A stretch of DNA of 64,000 bases from Apoderus coryli (taxonomy: Eukaryota > Arthropoda > Insecta > Coleoptera > Attelabidae): contig OU452198.1 in NCBI GenBank assembly GCA_911728435.2, positions 9,272,001-9,336,000 on the forward strand. Reading direction: 5' to 3'. The position numbers and the translations under genes are program-made. Of the stretch, positions 55,423 through 64,000 are shown one piece after another. The notes under the pieces are model-generated. The model was not told the origin of the DNA. It did not search any database and saw only the letters and a program-made list of their open reading frames with translations. Positions within the stretch are counted from its first letter, which is position 1; each line of letters begins with the position of its first letter.

Positions 55423-56531
55423 TATAAACGGTGTCAAAATTAACGCAAGATTTGAATTAAATAGAAAACACAGTTTTTAGTCTTTTGATTGTAAGTTTTT
55501 TATTGAATCATGAAGTACATAGGATAGGGTTATTTATGGAATAACACATCGGGCAAATGGCGTCCACGGCTTTGCATACACATACACACTCGTTTGTCGA
55601 AATTTTCCATGACCATTCTGCATAAATGGAGCTGAATTTCGTTCATGTAGCGTTGAATCTCCTCCTGTGATTTTAAATAACGAATTGTGTTAAATCACAC
55701 GATCTAGGGGGTCAATTCTGATCACCGAAACCGTCTTGTGGAAACCACATATTGGCCACATCAATATCATCCAATATCGGCAAAAAGAACTGTGTTATCA
55801 TGTCGCGATATCGAGCACCAGTAACAGCCACTGCTCGACCAGCATCATTTTCAAAAAAGTATGGTCCAATTATGCCTCCAGACAAAATCCACACCAAACA
55901 GTGACACGTCGTGGATGCATTTGTTTTTCGACAATCACATGTGGGTTCTCAGAACCGCGAAAGCGGCAGTTTTGGCGGTTAACAAACCCAACAAGGTGAA
56001 AATATGCTTTGTCGCTTAGAATGATTTTGCTCGAAAAATCAGCATCCATTTGTTGATGCTGAATAATCCATTCTGCAAACTCTCTTCGTTGTACATGGTC
56101 ATTAGGCTTCAGTTGTTGTTTTAATTGCATTTTGTAAGCATGGAGACACAGATCTTTAGTCAGTATACGCTGTAGACATCTTCTTGCAATTTGCGATTCT
56201 TGTGTATGACGCCGAATTGAGGTTCCTGGATTGTCAACGACACTCTCACGCACTGCTTCGTTATTGACATGTGAACGGCTTGCTTTTGTACGACCAGTGT
56301 GGTTGGCGTCTCCAACGGATCCTGTCTGCCGAAATTTTCCAATTAATTTCATTACAGGTGACGAAATTAAAACACTATTCCGACCATATTTTGTATGAAA
56401 TTTTCGAACTGCGGTCGCCAAGCTTTCATTATTTTTGAAATATCTGTCGATTTGTTTTTGGGTCGCCAACCCTTTACTGGATAAATGGCGGCATATTCAA
56501 ATCTTGCGTTAATTTTGAGACACCTTTTATA
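55423..56531 (-). mobile_element. DD41D mariner-group element with ~30-bp TIRs
   Basis: Ends TATAAACGGTGTCAAAATTA at 55423 and, on the other strand at 56531, TATAAAAGGTGTCTCAAAAT. Both continue AACGCAAGATTTGAAT. The 1.1 kb body is almost filled by one transposase gene, so this is a nearly full-length copy with small deletions. Confidence 0.85.
55540..56469 (-). pseudogene. Mariner-group transposase of the 55423 element
   Basis: From 56469: MATQKQIDRYFKNNESLA, then the GRTK hook-like stretch and DNPGTSIRR. IILSDKAYFHLVGFV has the first catalytic Asp, though the normal SDEAHF is altered to SDKAYF. ENPHVIVEKQMHPRRVTVWC follows. A stop/shift at ~55870 is followed in the next frame (55897-55712) by GGIIGPYFFENDAGRAV and WFPQDGFGDQN; a deletion there removes the stretch after the second Asp. 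PPRSCDLT, then SQEEIQRYMNEIQ and a GRHLPDVLFHK-type end follow. About 300 residues of a normal ~345 remain. Inactive. Confidence 0.8.
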
Positions 56532-57479
56532 TTGCAATGATCTCGTTTAGATTCTTTTATTATTTTTGTACAGTTTTTTAGGCTCTAATTCAAGGAAACT
56601 TCTGCTGTTCATTTTGTTTCGAAATCCAACATCCAACGATGTTTCGTTTTTGCCAAAAATTACAGAAAATGGATGAACAAGGAAAGCGTTGGCAGTCGAC
56701 TTCGGGAAAGTCATAGTGAAAAAGAACGAACTTTGAAGATGATGAAATTCTCCTATCATAATTAGACACCCTACAAGTTTTTATAACTAACAACTACCTT
56801 TACGTTAAACTATTACCTATTGTCCTATGTTGTTTCTATTTGAGAAAGATAGTTTTGGTCATAAGTTTCCATCACCACTGTTGAGATGAACTAACACTTG
56901 ACCTCACATTTCAGAAACCCTTCTATAAATCGATTTATCTCATTTAATTTCAGGAAATACAACCATCCTGCGTCGTTGCAATTTTCCAGGTGGCAATGCA
57001 ATTAAATATAAGGAAATAATGCATACGGAATGTTTAATATACCCTTGCATGTTCTTCTCGGATAATATTCACTTTCGTTTGAACAGTTCTAATGATATCA
57101 AAACAAAAGGAAAATTCCTCTGCAAGCGTCAATTTTCTTTGCTTTACATAGCATCGTGCTATCTAATGGTAGAGATTAAATTACTATTTAGATTAAACAC
57201 AGAATGTTATTTAAAAGGCATTGTAAATTATTGTTTAGCTCCCAAACACTGCGTGCTGATGGGGAACTTTGTAATTTATTCATCTATTTACACATGAAAA
57301 GTATATATTATGTGTACAAGCTGAATCGTATACGGATGTTGACGCAACTTAAAGGATGTTAAATGGATCTTTGAGGAAATTCGAAAGCTGCAAAACATAG
57401 TAAAACATTTTGAAACTTAAATTCGCGCTTTAAAAAAATTGAGATAAAGACGGATATAACCCTTCTAAAGTCCCCTGAG
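56532..57479. other. No gene seen
   Basis: Some moderately long chance frames only. A TTTAATTTCAG acceptor-like site at 56953 has no identifiable exon behind it. Confidence 0.4.
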
Positions 57480-57640
57480 ACGACTAATGCCATTTCCAGA
57501 TCGGAGTCTGGATGTATTCATGCACGATAGCGGCTTAATGCTGCAACCAATTGAGCCAGATTTTGGTATATGTATTTGGGGGAATCGTAGGATGAACCCA
57601 TTAGGTTTGGGTCAAAATCGCTATAACCCTGTTGTAATGG
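57480..57640 (+). repeat. Fragment of the 60090-60530 repeat family
   Basis: ACCAATTGAGCCAGATTTTG, GGATGAACCCATTAG and AAATCGCTATAACCCTGT match 60193-60282. Confidence 0.65.
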
Positions 57641-58278
57641 CGCTGTTGGAATTCTGTTTATTTTTATTTTATTAAAATATTATATTCCCTGTAAATATTG
57701 CAGCTGCACCAAAGATTGCTTAACCTTGTACGTTTTCTTCTTTGACAGACCGCCGCCGCCGACCGTTTTAGTGGTTGAAATATACCGCCTCGGGGCGCTG
57801 AAGTTCAGTTGGCATGTATAATTGGAAGAGAGTAGTGCGCACGGCCGTCTCTTCTTTTGTAAATGAAAACTCACACTTTCTAATAGTTTCATATTCCAAA
57901 TAAATGTGATCGCGTTGTACGTAACGCATAATATAATTTTTAGTTTCTTTTAATATAATTCTTTCACGTATTACATAGTAATTACGCATAATATAATAAG
58001 TTCGTGTGTTTAGTACTATTAATAAAAAAAGTAAACTTTCTCGGTATATTGAATTGTACCTACTTGTACTGTGATTACCATAAACGTTATTTTTAGTTAT
58101 AAAGTTTTGTTGAACAATTCTTTTTGTGTTTTTTTTTTTTGTTGATAGTGTGTGGTGACCTAGTCACAGATTGTATATAAGTACTTTGTAAATAAATTCG
58201 TAATAAGTAAATAAAATAACTTTGTTTTATTTACAAATTCAGTAATAAATTGTGAATGTGGAAGATGAACAACGCTAA

Positions 58279-58320
58279 GAATAACTTCTGCAAATGAAGG
58301 TTCATTTGCAGAAGTTATTC
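58279..58320. repeat. Perfect hairpin, 20-bp stem, 2-base loop
   Basis: GAATAACTTCTGCAAATGAA (58279-58298), GG, and its exact complement (58301-58320). Confidence 0.95.
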
Positions 58321-58349
58321 TTCCTCTATTTCTACAGGCGCACACTATT

Positions 58350-58650
58350 CTATTGACTGATTTTGGGCGACTGCTACGTTGGCTTTATATATGGTTTGCC
58401 ATTTTTCTCGAACCCTTCAAGAGAGTAGTCGAACATTCTGGCGCACGTCTATTCTAGTTCCATGGCAGTCTACGACACAACTGTCTCGTGTTTAACGAGA
58501 CGCGTAGCGGTGTTGCCAACCGGTGTACATTTTCTTGTCCGTTACAATAATTTGAAAGCACTTTTTATGCTCTTTGCAGCAATAGCTTATTTTTGAAATT
58601 TACCTTCAGAGTTCTCGAGAAAATTGGTATGTTAGGTGGTATTTATATCA
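58350..58650. repeat. Diverged repeats, possible LTR remains
   Basis: 58370-58530 resembles 50070-50190 (TTTCTCGAAC, CATTCTGGCGC, GCGGTGTTGCC). 58550-58650 is a partial copy of the tRNA-like module family (TTGAAAGCACTTTTTATGC, GTTCTCGAGAAAATT). No coding part. Confidence 0.45.
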
Positions 58651-59560
58651 ATAAGGTCTTTCTGGAGATCACCAGTAATACCGAAATAATGACGGGCGAC
58701 TTCTAAACCATGACATTCGCTGAGTATATTGTCACAAAAAGAATTAGAAAACATAGGTTGAGCCTCCGTTATGTCACAAATAGTATTCGAAGATTAAGGT
58801 AGGCGGACTCAACCATGTTAAAATATATGTAGTATATAGAAAACGGTTGACATTTATTGATTGAATTCTTTTGGTTTTAATAATTTACACGCTTGGCTTG
58901 TAAAGTTACTCGAGCGTCGCCCACATACATCACGCTAACATAAGAAGGTTGTGTAATTATCAATTACAATATTTAAAATTTGTACTTACCTAACAATCAT
59001 CATCATCGACACAGGTGATCTCTTTCGGTAATTTTCAGTTTCAAAAATGTTTAAAATTATAATTATTAATACTAATACTACTATAAACTCGCGTTTATAT
59101 ACAGTAAAACTTAAAGACCCTACTCAACGGGGAGATTCGTACTTTTTATCGCTTCTAAAACTCGGAGTTGGGGAGAAGACCCAAAAAAAAAGAGAATTTT
59201 GTGGTAAGAGAACCTGGCGGAGCTTTTGGAGCCATGTGCTCCAACTCGAGGGAGACTTCATGCTCCGAGGTACCAAGTCTCTAACCACTCTCTTCAAACT
59301 TTACTACACAATAGTACAAATAAAAATCTCCCGTAACTTCCTGTTACACAAGAATGTATAACTTTACTTTTTTCCACTCTTTCGAATCGACCAATGAAAT
59401 TGTCCATTCCTGGCGTCATACCGCTTTTGTGGAAAAATGTGAATCAGCAAATTTTGTCTATTTCGTTGAGACAATACTGATGTTAGAGTCATGAACTTTT
59501 ATAAATTATTAATCAGCGAAAAATACTTAGTTCGACCGGATGCAACATTTTCATTACAAT
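58651..59560. other. No gene seen
   Basis: The 104-codon frame at 59047-59361 has no recognisable domain and is not called. TACCGGGTGTGACA at 59563 is one more CAGGGTG-type end. Confidence 0.4.
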
Positions 59561-59574
59561 ATACCGGGTGTGAC

Positions 59575-60045
59575 AATATGCTTCACTGTTAGTTGCCGTT
59601 AAGAAAAGTTGCATTTTGATGGATCATCTTTGTTCATCAGGTGTCCATGGGTGACTTTTGTGTGGCCGATTCGTAGTGGTTGGATAATAACTTTATCTTT
59701 TCTATTCTTAATTGGTAGATCGAAATTTTTAACGCTGGGATAGTTTCGTGAAGGAGAAGTTTCATAAGCTTTGACAATTAATTTGATTTTTATGGTTACA
59801 AAGACACTTCAGATCTTCAGGAAGTTGTAACTGCGTGACTTCTATGTTCAGTTCTGTAGTTTCATTGGCGAGTCGATCAGCCATTTCATTTCCAGCTATG
59901 CCAATATGCGATTGCAGCTACACAAGGATAACAGTGGTATATTGTTGTTTTAAATTATGGATGTGTTGTATGGATTGTACCAATGGATTACTTGACTGTA
60001 TTATTTTGATGGATTCTGGATTCTCTGGATGAAAGGGCTACTTTC
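59575..60045 (-). pseudogene. I-type non-LTR: RNase H and C-terminal fragment
   Basis: Minus strand: NPESIKIIQSSNPLVQSIQ, a stop, then LQSHIGIAGNEMADRLANE, the typical last block of an RNase H domain (SH-GI-GNE-AD-LA). After shifts comes RIGHTKVTHGHLMNKDDPSK with CNF and LTVKHIV, the R-GHT--THGHLM...C--LTV-H pattern of the C-terminal end of I-clade proteins. The RNase H would remove RNA during element copying. RT and upstream parts are missing. Confidence 0.75.
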
Positions 60046-60089
60046 CCATTATGTGGTAATATTGACTTATAGTTTTGATCTGAGCCCGC

Positions 60090-60530
60090 CTGACTTTCAT
60101 CTTTTCAACCTGAAAGATCCTCTTCGAAAAGGGCGTTCTCCTCGAAGTGCTCCAAAGTGAAGTGGGCCACCACGATAGCGCCTAAACGGTTTCACCAATT
60201 GAGCTAAATTTTGGTGCATAAGATTGGGGGAGTCCTAGGATGAACCCATTAGTTTTTTGTTGAAATCGCTTTAGCCCTGTGATATGGGTGCACACAACCG
60301 CCAAGCTAAATTGTCAAACAGCAGTAGGGGTCGAGTAATACATCACTTTTAAGCATTTTATATCTGCTTTACAGCGATAGGTTACTTTTGATATTTGCCT
60401 CCATAATTCTCGAGAAAATTGCGTGTAAAATTTCACCAGTTAGGTAGTTGCTTCGGTTCGGTTAAGCTGGGCTGGGTTCGAATCCCAGCTCTGGCAGTCT
60501 TTTTTTATTTCTAATGTTTGAATAAAGTAG
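60090..60530 (+). repeat. Repeat with tRNA-like module, copy 3
   Basis: Longest copy of the family: ACCAATTGAGCTAAATTTTG (60195), GGATGAACCCATTAG, AGTAGGGGTCGAGTAATAC, GTTCTCGAGAAAATTGCG and AATTTCACCAGTTAGGTAG. Then a shortened tRNA-like end (GGGTTCGAATCCCAGCTCTG, GCA), a T run and TTTGAATAAAGTAGG. Confidence 0.6.
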
Positions 60531-60689
60531 GTATTTTGTTAGGTTGGTTTGGTTGAAAATACTAGAAATTAAATAACTATCAAATTTCTGTTTCGTTACG
60601 CACGCTATATATGTTTCATTATATTATATCTTGTCGGCAAACTTTTGGGGTAATACCACCGATTTTTTTCAAGTTCTGAGTTACACTTT

Positions 60690-60880
60690 ACAGGGTGTTT
60701 TATGAAAAACGTTCCTATAAACATATATCCGTAAATACGATATTGACGAGATATAGAGTGCTAAAAGAATTCTCAATAAGGGTTATTTTAAAATGCTTCA
60801 AATATTTTTTGGCCGATTGCTTTCAAGTTTGGCAACGCTGTTTGTAGTAATAAGAGGGGCTAATTTGGGTGACGATTAAA
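60690..60880 (+). repeat. CAGGGTGTTT-family repeat
   Basis: TACAGGGTGTTTTATGAAAA to GGCAACGCTGTTTGTAG, matching 45590-45770 (AATTTGGCAGCGTTTTTGC part). Confidence 0.6.
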
Positions 60881-61235
60881 AATATTAAATCCAGCTTGTT
60901 TGTACGAACACCAAAAGTGCAACTCGTTCCAGATATTCAAATTTCTCACTTGATGCAGAATATACTATTTTAACACCTGATGAAAATAATAATATTTGTT
61001 TTATTTTTTTCAGGAGATGAATGAATATCACAATCGACATCAATTTATCAGCTCTCAAACATAAATGATTGGAATTACTGAGGAAATAAACGACCAAAAT
61101 GATACGAGATCACGAAACTTCATCAAGTTCCGCGTTTGTCGGTTACGATAACACCTCGTTTATGCGAAGGGTCTCTCCACCAGGTAGGTTTAGTAACTTG
61201 TAACATATTATTCCTATTTGATCTCCCCTTGTACA

Positions 61236-61314
61236 TACAGGGTGTTTTCAAAAACAATCGTATGTTACTTTTCCTAAAACTTCTAATTTACAATCGACTA
61301 GCAAACACCCTGTA
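61236..61314. mobile_element. 79-bp minimal inverted-repeat element
   Basis: TACAGGGTGTTT at 61236-61247 and its exact complement at 61303-61314, with 55 bases between. The smallest complete CAGGGTG-ended unit in the window. Confidence 0.7.
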
Positions 61315-61837
61315 TGTGGATAAAATTAAATTCGATAACTCTATTTGGAGTTGGATAACTTCGTATATAATTATAATTTGATGGATTTTGATGATATTTG
61401 GTATGCATAAGGCATAAGGGTGACCTTTACTGAACTTAAAGAAAGCCAATGGAAATATACAGGGGGAGCTAAATAGCAGGCACAATTTTAAATCACTCAC
61501 CTTAGGCTCGTTGCAAACTGATACTAACGTAAAGTTATCTTATAAAACTTCGGCCCTCCGCATATTAAGCGACTAAACTAATTAAAAAGTTAAATAATTA
61601 CTAACTAGTTGCGAACTGTGAAGTTTTTAAAATCAGGTCAGACTCCGATTTTCGCGGCTCTGTTTATTCTATTCTTTTCAAATTATTAATAATGTGGTTA
61701 CAATATTGTGTATACCAATAGACACTAAGCGTAAAGCATTCATCGCCAAGCAAATTGACCGCAACTCAACATCAAAAAAGTGTCTTGTTAGCGAGTGAAT
61801 GCTGATGATGATTTAGACGATTGTCACTTCGTTTTCT

Positions 61838-62107
61838 GTGAGAATGTCGCATGCGAGAAAAACATTCACATTATTTTCAAGAATACGGTTTTATTTAATC
61901 GTTCGACGTAATATGAGTGACATATTAAGTCGCATGCGCGAATTTCATGAGTTATTCGAGAATATACCCCCTGATGATGATTTAAAACAAACCGAAACGT
62001 TGGCAATGATCTTAAGTAGTTATTGTTTGCTTTTTGGATCAACACCCCAACAAATTGTTAAAATAATTTATGTAAGTGTACTTATTAACATGATCATTTT
62101 CAGGTAG
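61838..62107 (+). CDS. Hypothetical ORF upstream of channel exon
   Basis: An 89-codon frame; a second ATG at 61913 starts MSDILSRMREFHELFENIPP. The composition (acidic PPDDDL, then ETLAMILSSYCLLFG) looks protein-like. It stops at 62105-62107, two bases into the channel exon. A GTAAGT at 62072 would leave an intron of only 32 bases and the phases do not fit, so I do not join it to that exon. Family unknown. Confidence 0.3.
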   Translation: MRMSHARKTFTLFSRIRFYLIVRRNMSDILSRMREFHELFENIPPDDDLKQTETLAMILSSYCLLFGSTPQQIVKIIYVSVLINMIIFR

Positions 62108-62301
62108 CCCATCAATAAAGAAATGCTGTTACAACGATCAGAAGGAAGTTAGCTATCCAAGCAAAGAACAGACATCTGTATTTTGTTGTTGTTATGCATG
62201 TCCAACTACCAGATCTACATCAGTATTAGCAACGTTAGGAGTATGTTTCCTGGTTCTTGTATACACGATAGTAGGCGCATTCACTTTCATGGCATTAGAA
62301 G
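62104..62301 (+). CDS. Exon of a two-pore-domain potassium channel
   Basis: Bounded by a good acceptor (TGATCATTTTCAG, AG at 62102-62103) and a donor (GAAG/GTTTGT at 62301/62302). It is open in one frame for 66 residues, with two bases of a split codon at the front and one at the end. It reads as a Cys/Lys-rich cytoplasmic stretch (KKCCYNDQKEV, FCCCYACP) followed by one membrane segment, TLGVCFLVLVYTIVGAFTFM, and ALEG. A first transmembrane helix with V-Y---GA-xF--LE is characteristic of insect K2P (TWiK/KCNK-type) channels, which carry background potassium current in the plasma membrane. The pore loops must lie in further exons, not found here. The only convincing host coding sequence in the window. 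Confidence 0.6.
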
Positions 62302-62617
62302 GTTTGTCGTATTAATCAAAGTAGATTTATACCTACTACTACTTTAATTTAGATAGTATTCGTTATTATAATTTATACGCCCGTCATGATTATTACTACG
62401 AATCAATGTCTACAATTTGTGATAGTTGTTGATTATTTTTGTCAAGTGTCATATTTATTTGCTATCTAAAGCCATCATGGCAAAACTAAAATCAATTAAA
62501 CTTCAAATTCATATCACTATATCAATATTTCGAAAACGGATGGCGAGAGGTATAACATATTATGCATGAAATATGTTTAGAATTACAAAGAGAATCCAAA
62601 AAAAATATAATTTACAT

Positions 62618-62812
62618 AGGGTCGTATTTGAAATAAGGAAGTTGACACCCATTTCCGGTATAACCGGAAGTGCTAGATTCTTGAAAACATTTTAGCCGAA
62701 TTGGTTCCGTCGATCTAAGTACTACACCAGATTTTCAGATTCTTCCACATTGTCGTTTCTCCAGAATCAACCAAATCCCTTCCCGGTGGGACACCCCGTA
62801 TACTTGTTGAAA
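62618..62812. repeat. CAGGGTG-type element, diverged ends
   Basis: ATAGGGTCGTATTTGAAATA at 62618 resembles the starts at 12735 and 45141. GGTGGGACACCCCGTA ends near 62802. The interior has TTCCGGTATAACCGGAAG, a small palindrome. Confidence 0.4.
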
Positions 62813-63071
62813 TAATATTGTTTGGGAAGTTTTTCATTTTATTTTTCATTCTTATCTCCATCAAGTCTAATACATTTTTCATATTAACATTTACAGGACG
62901 ATATAGGTACATTTAAATTTCTCTACAAAATATAATACATATATATGCTACAAATAAACAAAGTACTAATTGATGTTAAGAGAATGAGTTAATTAAAAGC
63001 ATCGTCCAAAGATTATACTAGATCTATATTCGGTGTTAAAACAATAGTACGTTTTGAAAAACAGTTATACT

Positions 63072-63700
63072 GGGTGATTCACGGGGTAGGTAGGTAAGGC
63101 GCATAGTACAATAACTCTCTAGGTACGATATCGCCTGGGTTGTGCGCAACTAGGTAGGGGAGTGTGACGTTGTCTGTGCCCGTGCGTGGTAAAAACTCAT
63201 TTACAATAGCACGTATTATTTCCTTGTTTTGTGTCCGTATTTTGTATAATTTATAGCATTTATTCTGTGTTACTGATTGGGCAAAAAGAGTGAAAAAAGA
63301 CAAGAATTAAAGGAATTGCAAAGTTATATCAATGAAGTTTACAATTAGTTAGGTAGTGTATTTTGCACATTTTTAGATATGTGTTTAAATGTTTATTGTT
63401 ATTAGTATTGAAATGAGTAACAGGACTAACAGTGGTGACGGCAATAATAATTTAGACAGTAGAATTGTTTTAAGCCGAGTAATTTTGCTGCTTTCTTTTG
63501 GGCAGTCTCATTACACGCTTACCGACGGTAATATTACTGACGGTTGAAACCCACTTATAAATAAAAATATTATTAAAGCATACTTTTAGTGCCACAATTT
63601 AAGTTATCGAATCCAAGCCTCATACCATACAATTTATTTATTTATTTTGACCCGGTCGATATCCACCTAGAGAGTTATTGTACCATGGGTTAGGCACATT
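63072..63700. mobile_element. Inverted-repeat element, ~35-bp arms
   Basis: GTACAATAACTCTCTAGGTA at 63107 pairs with the complement ending near 63690 (CCACCTAGAGAGTTATTGTA). Extension on both sides reaches GGTAGG/CCTAAC. No gene inside. 63701-64000 shows nothing. Confidence 0.55.
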
Positions 63701-64000
63701 GGAAAAACTAACCATACGATTGTTGAGAAAATGTATACAATTTTTTTAAAAAAGCAATCTCTTTGTCAGCCCAAGAAAACCGGAGGTGGATATTTGGTCT
63801 GGTACCAAAAATATCGAGTTTGAAATTTAGACGAAATTTTCCTCTCTCGAAATCAATGATCGAGCACGTTAGTTAAGGAGTTTTTTTTTATTTAAGAAAA
63901 AGCTTATTAGTTTCGGAAAATGAGCACTCAGTGTATTTTCAAAGCTGTAGAATAGATTTTAGCATTGACAATTTGATACAAATGCTAAAGCATCATTTTT

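Noticed and set aside
59047..59361. 104-codon frame
   Set aside because: No domain, no splice or start context that convinces, and local composition explains its length.
61838..62301. Joining the MSDILS frame to the channel exon by GTAAGT at 62072
   Set aside because: The intron would be 32 bases and the codon phases do not agree.
9085..63085. CRISPR-like array from the many repeated short motifs
   Set aside because: The repeats are irregularly spaced, occur in both orientations and mark transposon ends in a eukaryotic genome.

Overview
The window looks like AT-rich euchromatic or intergenic DNA of an insect. A beetle is plausible but not proven. Evidence: an errantivirus-type LTR element primed by tRNA-Ser, many mariner/Tc1, Transib-like, P-like, Penelope-like and Jockey/I-type relics, GT-AG introns, short repeats ending in CAGGGTG, and almost no host coding sequence. 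Nothing suggests a prokaryote, an operon or a CRISPR array.

Layout. 1-5244: LTR retroelement of the errantivirus (env-bearing Ty3/gypsy) group, cut at its 5' LTR by the window edge. It keeps gag and a frameshifted env but has lost the reverse transcriptase, RNase H and integrase parts of pol. 5875-11066: nested repeats, including a tandem-unit dispersed repeat interrupted by a Penelope-like GIY-YIG fragment with perfect 109-bp inverted arms. 14725-17145: internally deleted LTR element with 4-bp target duplication, sitting in a dispersed repeat whose unoccupied copy is at 10060-10355. 17720-18605: non-LTR reverse transcriptase relic. 19196-23515: long-inverted-repeat element carrying a nested DD41D mariner-group transposon (19890-22149) with ~500-bp inverted repeats and an intron-bearing, frameshifted transposase. 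24925-25916: Tc1-type DD34E pseudogene. 26767-28243: mosaic of mariner, Jockey and DD41D fragments. 31330-34220: Transib-like (RAG1-related) element, one end of which reads CACAGTG. 35659-37937: abutting long-inverted-repeat elements. 43734-44756: P-element-like relic with 17-bp perfect inverted repeats. 46054-48371: Jockey ORF1, another non-LTR 3' end and a DD41D relic. 50752-51605 and 55423-56531: more DD41D relics. 59575-60045: I-type RNase H fragment. 62104-62301: the one convincing host coding piece, an exon that reads as the first membrane segment of a two-pore-domain potassium channel.

No gene set here works together as a pathway. The biology is that of layered transposon insertion: autonomous elements have decayed or lost catalytic genes, while short inverted-repeat derivatives have multiplied. 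The most informative places are the gag+env element with its env splice signals, the Transib-like element, the long-terminal-repeat DD41D element nested in a second element, and the filled/empty pair that records one LTR insertion. All family assignments come from reading motifs by eye; no search was run.
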